Positions 59,067-64,000 of a stretch of DNA of 64,000 bases are shown here, one piece after another. Source of the DNA: Pseudomonadota bacterium (lineage in GTDB: Bacteria > Pseudomonadota > Gammaproteobacteria > Burkholderiales > Rhodocyclaceae); assembly GCA_018241685.1 (NCBI GenBank), contig JAFEDJ010000009.1, forward strand, positions 248,001 to 312,000, written 5' to 3'. The first letter of the stretch is position 1; each line of letters begins with the position of its first letter. A program made the position numbers and the translations under genes. Below the pieces are notes generated by a model. It was not told the origin of the DNA, searched no databases, and saw only the letters and a program-made list of their open reading frames with translations.

Positions 59067-61207
59067 AGGTGGCTTGTCTGTTGATTCCAAAGTTGCTGAT
59101 AGGTCGTGCAGCGCGTCAGCAGTTCCTCGTGGCGCCCGCAATCCGTCAGACGCCCCTGGTGCATCACCAGAATGGCATCGGCGTTCACCAGGGTAGAGAG
59201 ACGGTGAGAGATCATGATCACCGTACGTCCGACGACAATCTGGGAAAGATTGCGGATGAAGATGGCCTCGCTCTCGGGATCGAGGGCGCTGGCCGCCTCG
59301 TCGAGAATGAGGATGCGCGGCTTGGGCAGCAGGGAACGGGCAATGGAGAGGCGCTGCTTCTGACCACCGCTGAGGTTGGAGGCGTTCTCCTCGAGCATCG
59401 TGTCATACCCTTGCGGCAGGCGTTCGATGAACTCGTCGGCACCGGCCGCAACGGCCGCCGCGACGATCTCCTCGAAGGAGGCATCGGGCTTGGTCATGGC
59501 AATGTTGTCGCGCACCGTACCGCGGAACAGGAAATTCTCCTGCAGCACGACGCCGATCTGCCCACGCAGGTGCGCCAGATCGATCTCCCGGGCATCCAGG
59601 CCATCGAAACGCACGAGCCCTTCCTGCACGGGATACAGTCCCTGGATCAGCTTGGTGAGCGTCGTCTTGCCCGATCCGCTGCGCCCCACCACCCCGACCA
59701 CGGCCCCGGCCGGAATACGGAAGCGGGCACGGTCGAGCGCATTGATGCTGGCCCCCGGATAGCGAAAGGTCACGTCTTCGAAGGCGATGTCACCCTTCAG
59801 TTGCGGACGCACACCGCCAGCCCCCAGCCGCCCCTCCGATGGGCGGTTCATCACCTCGCCCAGCATCCGGACGGACAGCGCCGTCTGCTGGTATTCGTTG
59901 ATCAGCCCGACGATCTGGATCAAGGGCTGCACCACGCGTCCGGAGAGCATCTGGAAGGCGATCAACACACCGGCGGTGATGGTCTGGTCGAATACGTCCT
60001 GCGCCCCGACGACGATGATCGTGACCGGCAGCAACTTGCCGAGAAAGTCGGTGATCGTGCCGCCGGAAATGGAGATCTGGCCGACCCTGAAATGGGTCGT
60101 GATGGCCTCCGCCGACAACTGATCCCACATGCGGCGCTGCATCGGCTCGATGGCCAGCGCCTTCACGGTACGCATGCCGTGAATCGTCTCCACGAGCAAG
60201 GCCTGGCGTTTGCCCTCCGCGCTGTACAGCGCGTCCAGACGCCGCCGATAGGTCGGCAGCAGCGCCGCGATAATGCCGGCCAGCACGAGCGTAAAGCCGA
60301 GCACGATCAAGGCCAGTTTGAACGAGTACGCAAACAGCAGGGGCAGGAAGATCAGCAGCGCCGTCGTATCGAGCGCCGTGAAGAACAAGCGGCCCGTCAG
60401 GAAGTGCCGGATGCTCTCGAGCTGCTGCATATGCCGCGTGATGACGCCGGCCGTCGTCGTCTCGAAATAATCGATCGGAAGCGACAACAAGTGTCCGAAA
60501 GTCCGTCGGGTCAGACGCATGTCGATCTTGTTGGTCGCCGCCAACATCAACAGTTGGCGCACATAGCCGAACACGGCATCGAAGACGAGCGCAATGACGA
60601 CCCCGGCCGCGAGCACCGACAGGGTGGACATGGTCCGGTGCACCAGGACCTTGTCGATGACCAGCTGGAAGAACATCGGGGCCGCCAAGGCGAGGACATG
60701 CATCGCAACGGCGGCCAGCGCCATGTCCCGGAAAGCCGTCTTCTGCTTGAGGATCTCGGGAATGAACCAGCGGAGCCCGAAGGGCTGGTGCGGATCACTC
60801 AACGCATAACTGCGCTTGAGAAAGACAACGGCCCCCTGCCAGCGGGCACAAAATGCCTCACGCTCATAGAGTTGCACACCGGCGGTCGCCGCCAGCGGAT
60901 CGACCACCGCCACCCGAGCCCCCCCCTCACCCGGCTGGACCCCGACAACGATCACCGAGACCCCATCCTGGAAACGCGCCAGCAACGGGAAAACCCCCTG
61001 CTGGGCACACAAGCCGTCCCAGGAGAGCCGGTCGGACCTCGCCTTCAGGCCGATCTCGGATGCGATATGGAGAAGCAGGCTGTCAGCCGGTTCTTCATCG
61101 GCCAGCGCGTACTCGTGGATCACCCGCTCAGGATGGATCTGGATGCCATGGTGCTGGGCGATCGCGGTCAGGCACTGAATCGCCGCATGAGGAAATTTGG
61201 CGTCCAT
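59063..61207 (-). CDS. Type I secretion ABC transporter with C39-like domain
   Basis: A 714-residue half-transporter. Residues about 1-125 are a C39-like domain (AAIQCLTAIAQHHGIQIHPE); it resembles the HlyB type that binds RTX substrates without cleaving them, as the full peptidase motif is not seen. Residues 150-440 form the membrane domain (PIDYFETTTAGVITRHMQQL). The ATPase has Walker A GRSGSGKTTLTKLI, signature NLSGGQKQRLSIARS, Walker B ILILDEAAS and H-loop ISHRLS. The likely substrate is a large RTX-type protein or adhesin, not in the window. A start at 61225 would add six residues. Confidence 0.93.
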   Translation of the reverse strand: MDAKFPHAAIQCLTAIAQHHGIQIHPERVIHEYALADEEPADSLLLHIASEIGLKARSDRLSWDGLCAQQGVFPLLARFQDGVSVIVVGVQPGEGGARVAVVDPLAATAGVQLYEREAFCARWQGAVVFLKRSYALSDPHQPFGLRWFIPEILKQKTAFRDMALAAVAMHVLALAAPMFFQLVIDKVLVHRTMSTLSVLAAGVVIALVFDAVFGYVRQLLMLAATNKIDMRLTRRTFGHLLSLPIDYFETTTAGVITRHMQQLESIRHFLTGRLFFTALDTTALLIFLPLLFAYSFKLALIVLGFTLVLAGIIAALLPTYRRRLDALYSAEGKRQALLVETIHGMRTVKALAIEPMQRRMWDQLSAEAITTHFRVGQISISGGTITDFLGKLLPVTIIVVGAQDVFDQTITAGVLIAFQMLSGRVVQPLIQIVGLINEYQQTALSVRMLGEVMNRPSEGRLGAGGVRPQLKGDIAFEDVTFRYPGASINALDRARFRIPAGAVVGVVGRSGSGKTTLTKLIQGLYPVQEGLVRFDGLDAREIDLAHLRGQIGVVLQENFLFRGTVRDNIAMTKPDASFEEIVAAAVAAGADEFIERLPQGYDTMLEENASNLSGGQKQRLSIARSLLPKPRILILDEAASALDPESEAIFIRNLSQIVVGRTVIMISHRLSTLVNADAILVMHQGRLTDCGRHEELLTRCTTYQQLWNQQTSHL

Positions 61208-61271
61208 TACTCTTCGAGGAAACAAGGAAACATAGTTCTATCGGGAATAGCGGCTCATGCCGGAAGAAGGC

Positions 61272-63119
61272 TCACGGCGTCTGAAGCGGAAGCACGCGAC
61301 AACGCTGCTGGTCCGCCTGCAAGGTACGGCAAAACGCCTCAGCGTCGGAGGCAAGCGCAAACGGTGCGACGTACAGACGGTACCAAGCCTCCTGGGTATC
61401 CTTCGACATTTCGACGCGACCGACCTGCACCGGATGCAGCTCGCGGGTTTCGAGCTGCGCGGAATAACGTGAACGCAGATCTCGCCACACGGCAGGGACC
61501 GTCGACTGGAGATAGAGCGCCGGCAATTCCACCCGCCACGCCGCCTCCACGGAACGGCCGGCGGCATTCTCCCATACGATTCCTGCAGGGGAACTCGACG
61601 GGCCTGCAACGGAACGCCCTTGCTGTGGCGCCTGAGCCGCAAGCGCCCCCTCATTGCCCGGTGGCGTCGGCTCAGACACACCTCCTCCACCCAAGGCCTG
61701 GAACAAATTGATGTAGGCCCGGTAGCGCTCCATGCGCATCCGCAAGAGCTCATCCAGATGCCGGTGGTAGGTTCGTTCCGCGTCCAGCAGTCCGAGATAG
61801 TCCAGGCCGCCGGCGGCATAGACCTTGAGACTGATCTCCCATGCCCGGCGCGCCGCTTCCGCCGCTTCGCGCTGGGCAAGCACGCGCCTCTCCAGCAGTC
61901 GAATGCCCGCCAGCCCACTTTCCACTTCACGCAATGCCTGGTGAATCGTTCGAATATACGTTTCGACCAATTCTTCGTGAATGGCCTGCGAAAAGTCCTC
62001 TTCCTTGGCGCGACGCCCCCCATCGAAAATACTCGCGGAGGTACTGGCCACCATGTTCCAAAACAAGGTCTGCGGCTGAAACATCTGGGACAGGAACAAG
62101 CTGCTGTAGCCGATCTGCGCCGACAAATCGAGCGTAGGGAACAGACGCGCCCGTGCCACATCGATATCCGCATCAGCGGACAGCAGGCGGGCCTCCACCG
62201 CCCTCACATCGGGGCGCCGCAACAGCAGCGCCGACGGCAGACCGGCATTGATCGTGGGCACCGCCAGCGAATCCAGCCCCCCGGACGACAGCGCAAGGGT
62301 CGACGGGACCGTTCCGACCAGGAAAGCCACCGAGTTGAGCGCCTCTTCGCGCTGCTGCTCCAAGGCCGGGATTGTGGCCCGCAGCGAAAAGATCGCTGCG
62401 CGTTGCTGTTCCAGTTCCCCAAGAGTCGCGTCCCCCACGGCAACGCGCCTTTCCACCGTCGCCAGCGTCGACTTCAAAGCGGCCTCGGTTTCCCGCGCCA
62501 GCCCCAGTCGATCATTCAGCGAAACAAACTCGATGTAGCTCGACGCCAGACTGGCAACGAGCGTCCGCTGCACATTGTCGCGTTCGAATGCCGCACGCCA
62601 CAGCTGAAACTCCGCCGACTCGGCCAAGGCGCCCATCTCGCCCCACAGGTCGACACGCCATTGCCCCTGCACGCCCGCCTGATAGGAGCGCTGCGACTGA
62701 TGCACGTCGCCGCCCACCGGAACCGAACCCACGGTCCCTCCTGGCGCCTGCTTGGCGGTCAAGGCCTGCGCCGTCACGGACGGCAGCCGGCCAGCCCGGG
62801 CCTGATCCGCACGGGCCTTGGCCTGCGCGATGCGTAATGTGGCGATGCGGATATCCGGGTTGTTCGCAAGCGCCCGATCCACCAGGCGATCGAGCTCCGG
62901 ATTGCCGAAGGAATGCCACCAGCTGACCACGTCGAGCGGTAGCGCAGCCGCCTCCGGCACGGACCGCAGCTCATCCCCCGCCGTCACCGGCATCGAATTG
63001 CGGTACTCAGCCGGCAAGGGCACCGCCGGCAGGTCGTAATGCGGACGCTTGACCGCACACGCACTCAACACGGCCGCCATCAGCAGGCTTACAGCCGAAC
63101 GATGCACCTTATTCAACAC
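61272..63119 (-). CDS. Outer-membrane factor lipoprotein (NodT/TolC type) fused to SPOR-like domain
   Basis: A 615-residue protein. Signal peptide with lipobox LSACAVK (Cys about 21). Residues about 60-480 match the outer-membrane efflux family ([78 protein letters not shown]). After a Pro/Gly-rich linker a C-terminal region of about 75 residues ([40 protein letters not shown]) reads as a SPOR-type domain, which would tie the channel to denuded septal peptidoglycan. The TolC part is of normal length, so the SPOR region is an addition. It overlaps the stop of gmd by 11 bp. Confidence 0.88.
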   Translation of the reverse strand: MLNKVHRSAVSLLMAAVLSACAVKRPHYDLPAVPLPAEYRNSMPVTAGDELRSVPEAAALPLDVVSWWHSFGNPELDRLVDRALANNPDIRIATLRIAQAKARADQARAGRLPSVTAQALTAKQAPGGTVGSVPVGGDVHQSQRSYQAGVQGQWRVDLWGEMGALAESAEFQLWRAAFERDNVQRTLVASLASSYIEFVSLNDRLGLARETEAALKSTLATVERRVAVGDATLGELEQQRAAIFSLRATIPALEQQREEALNSVAFLVGTVPSTLALSSGGLDSLAVPTINAGLPSALLLRRPDVRAVEARLLSADADIDVARARLFPTLDLSAQIGYSSLFLSQMFQPQTLFWNMVASTSASIFDGGRRAKEEDFSQAIHEELVETYIRTIHQALREVESGLAGIRLLERRVLAQREAAEAARRAWEISLKVYAAGGLDYLGLLDAERTYHRHLDELLRMRMERYRAYINLFQALGGGGVSEPTPPGNEGALAAQAPQQGRSVAGPSSSPAGIVWENAAGRSVEAAWRVELPALYLQSTVPAVWRDLRSRYSAQLETRELHPVQVGRVEMSKDTQEAWYRLYVAPFALASDAEAFCRTLQADQQRCRVLPLQTP

Positions 63120-64000
63120 TCACATTCACGTGATAGCCATGCTTCTTCAACAGGGCATTGCGCTGGGCATCGGCGAGATCTCCCGCCACCATCTCGGCAC
63201 ACATCTCCTGCACGGTAATCTCGGGCTCCCAGCCGAGTTTCTCCTTGGCTTTCGTCGGATCCCCCAGCAGCGTCTCCACCTCGGTCGGACGGAAATAACG
63301 GGGATCAACCCTGACAATGATCTGCCCGGGCTTCATTTCCGGCGCCTTGTCACCCTCGATACTCTCCACGACGGCAACCTCGTCCACGCCGTTTCCTTCA
63401 AAACGCAGCCTTACCCCCAGTTCCTCCGCGCTCCATTGAATGAACTGGCGGACGCTGTACTGCTTGCCCGTCGCGATCACGAAATCTTCTGGCTGCTCCT
63501 GCTGCAGCATCAGCCACTGCATCCGCACATAATCCTTGGCGTGGCCCCAGTCCCGAAGGGCATCCATGTTGCCCATGTACAGGCATTGCTCAAGCCCTTG
63601 GGCGATGTTGGCCAATCCGCGGGTGATCTTCCGGGTGACGAACGTTTCGCCACGACGCGGGCTTTCATGGTTGAACAGGATTCCGTTGCAGGCGTAGATC
63701 CCGTAAGCCTCCCGGTAATTCACCGTAATCCAGTAGGCGTAAAGCTTGGCCACCGCATAGGGGCTGCGGGGATAGAACGGCGTACTCTCCCGCTGCGGCA
63801 TCTCCTGGACAAGGCCATACAGTTCACTCGTCGACGCCTGATAGAAGCGGGTCTTCTTTTCCAGTCCCAGGATGCGAATGGCCTCAAGGATGCGCAATGT
63901 GCCAATGGCATCCACATCTGCCGTGTATTCCGGGCTTTCGAAGCTCACCGCCACATGGCTCATCGCGCCCAGGTTGTAGATTTCATCCGGACGCGTTTCC
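63109..64000 (-). CDS. gmd: GDP-mannose 4,6-dehydratase (5' end outside window)
   Basis: About 297 residues of the C-terminal part are visible; the frame is open to the right edge. Catalytic features of this extended short-chain dehydrogenase are present: the Tyr-x3-Lys in [41 protein letters not shown] and KDYVRMQW. It converts GDP-mannose to GDP-4-keto-6-deoxymannose, the precursor of GDP-fucose, GDP-rhamnose or perosamine used in surface polysaccharides. It precedes the type I secretion genes on the same strand with an 11-bp overlap. Confidence 0.95.
   Translation of the reverse strand, partial: ETRPDEIYNLGAMSHVAVSFESPEYTADVDAIGTLRILEAIRILGLEKKTRFYQASTSELYGLVQEMPQRESTPFYPRSPYAVAKLYAYWITVNYREAYGIYACNGILFNHESPRRGETFVTRKITRGLANIAQGLEQCLYMGNMDALRDWGHAKDYVRMQWLMLQQEQPEDFVIATGKQYSVRQFIQWSAEELGVRLRFEGNGVDEVAVVESIEGDKAPEMKPGQIIVRVDPRYFRPTEVETLLGDPTKAKEKLGWEPEITVQEMCAEMVAGDLADAQRNALLKKHGYHVNVSVE

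Noticed and set aside
59069..61711. Long plus-strand open frame of about 880 codons
   Set aside because: Antisense shadow of the ABC exporter gene, rich in His, Arg and Gln, without any domain.

Overview
The window is a high-GC bacterial chromosome segment that reads as a denitrifying or nitrate-using betaproteobacterium, most likely a member of the Rhodocyclaceae/Azospira-Azoarcus-Thauera group. This is inference from gene content: assimilatory nirBD with a nitrite channel and a fused kinase/phosphatase, a nosDFYL nitrous-oxide accessory operon, an FNR-type box, many c-di-GMP enzymes, selU/selD, and a type I secretion set next to a GDP-mannose dehydratase. No rRNA or tRNA gene and no CRISPR array was seen.

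Layout. (1) 1-7.2 kb: nitrite assimilation on the minus strand (kinase/phosphatase, nirC, nirD, nirB), then a periplasmic-binding-domain/GGDEF fusion and a YjbR-family gene. (2) 7.2-14.3 kb: a type I restriction locus (hsdR, hsdM, a DUF1016/PD-(D/E)XK gene, and an hsdS that stops after 118 residues), bracketed by a short direct repeat. (3) 14.4-21.3 kb: a globin-coupled GGDEF-EAL protein behind an FNR box and a coupled 46-codon ORF, mobile-element debris, a membrane diguanylate cyclase and a MuiA/DUF4139 protein. (4) 21.4-25.5 kb: four attC-like sites and four integron cassettes with no integrase (a CALIN), the last cut by an IS4-family element that also truncates the gene on its other side. 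(5) 25.5-37.0 kb: low-GC accessory genes: a 46-residue protein, an HTH/zinc-ribbon protein, a SUFU-domain protein, a very large DUF4011-helicase-Vsr-like-DUF3320 protein of defence type, and, just upstream of it, a protein with an HNH-like motif and C-terminal membrane segments.

(6) 37-46.8 kb: core genes return: a small basic protein, a degenerate 21-bp repeat tract encoding heptapeptide repeats, a HAD phosphatase, a class A penicillin-binding protein with a coupled 20-codon leader ORF, and a nos accessory operon (nosD-nosF-nosY-nosL, two unknown small genes, second nosL-like gene) without nosZ. (7) 46.8-49.4 kb: a minus-strand cell-wall hydrolase group: lysozyme-like protein, exported small protein and M23 peptidase, arranged like effector and immunity genes. 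(8) 49.5-57.7 kb: housekeeping genes (homoserine dehydrogenase, aminotransferase, peroxiredoxin, PhoH, REC-Hpt protein, selU/selD). (9) 57.7-64 kb: type I secretion adaptor, ABC exporter, an outer-membrane factor fused to a SPOR-like domain, and the 3' part of gmd.

The most interesting parts are the 28.5-37.0 kb defence-like pair, the integrase-less cassette array with its IS-made junction, the redox-controlled globin c-di-GMP unit, the M23/immunity pair, and the heptad-repeat tract. All homology statements rest on motif recognition by eye; no database search was run.
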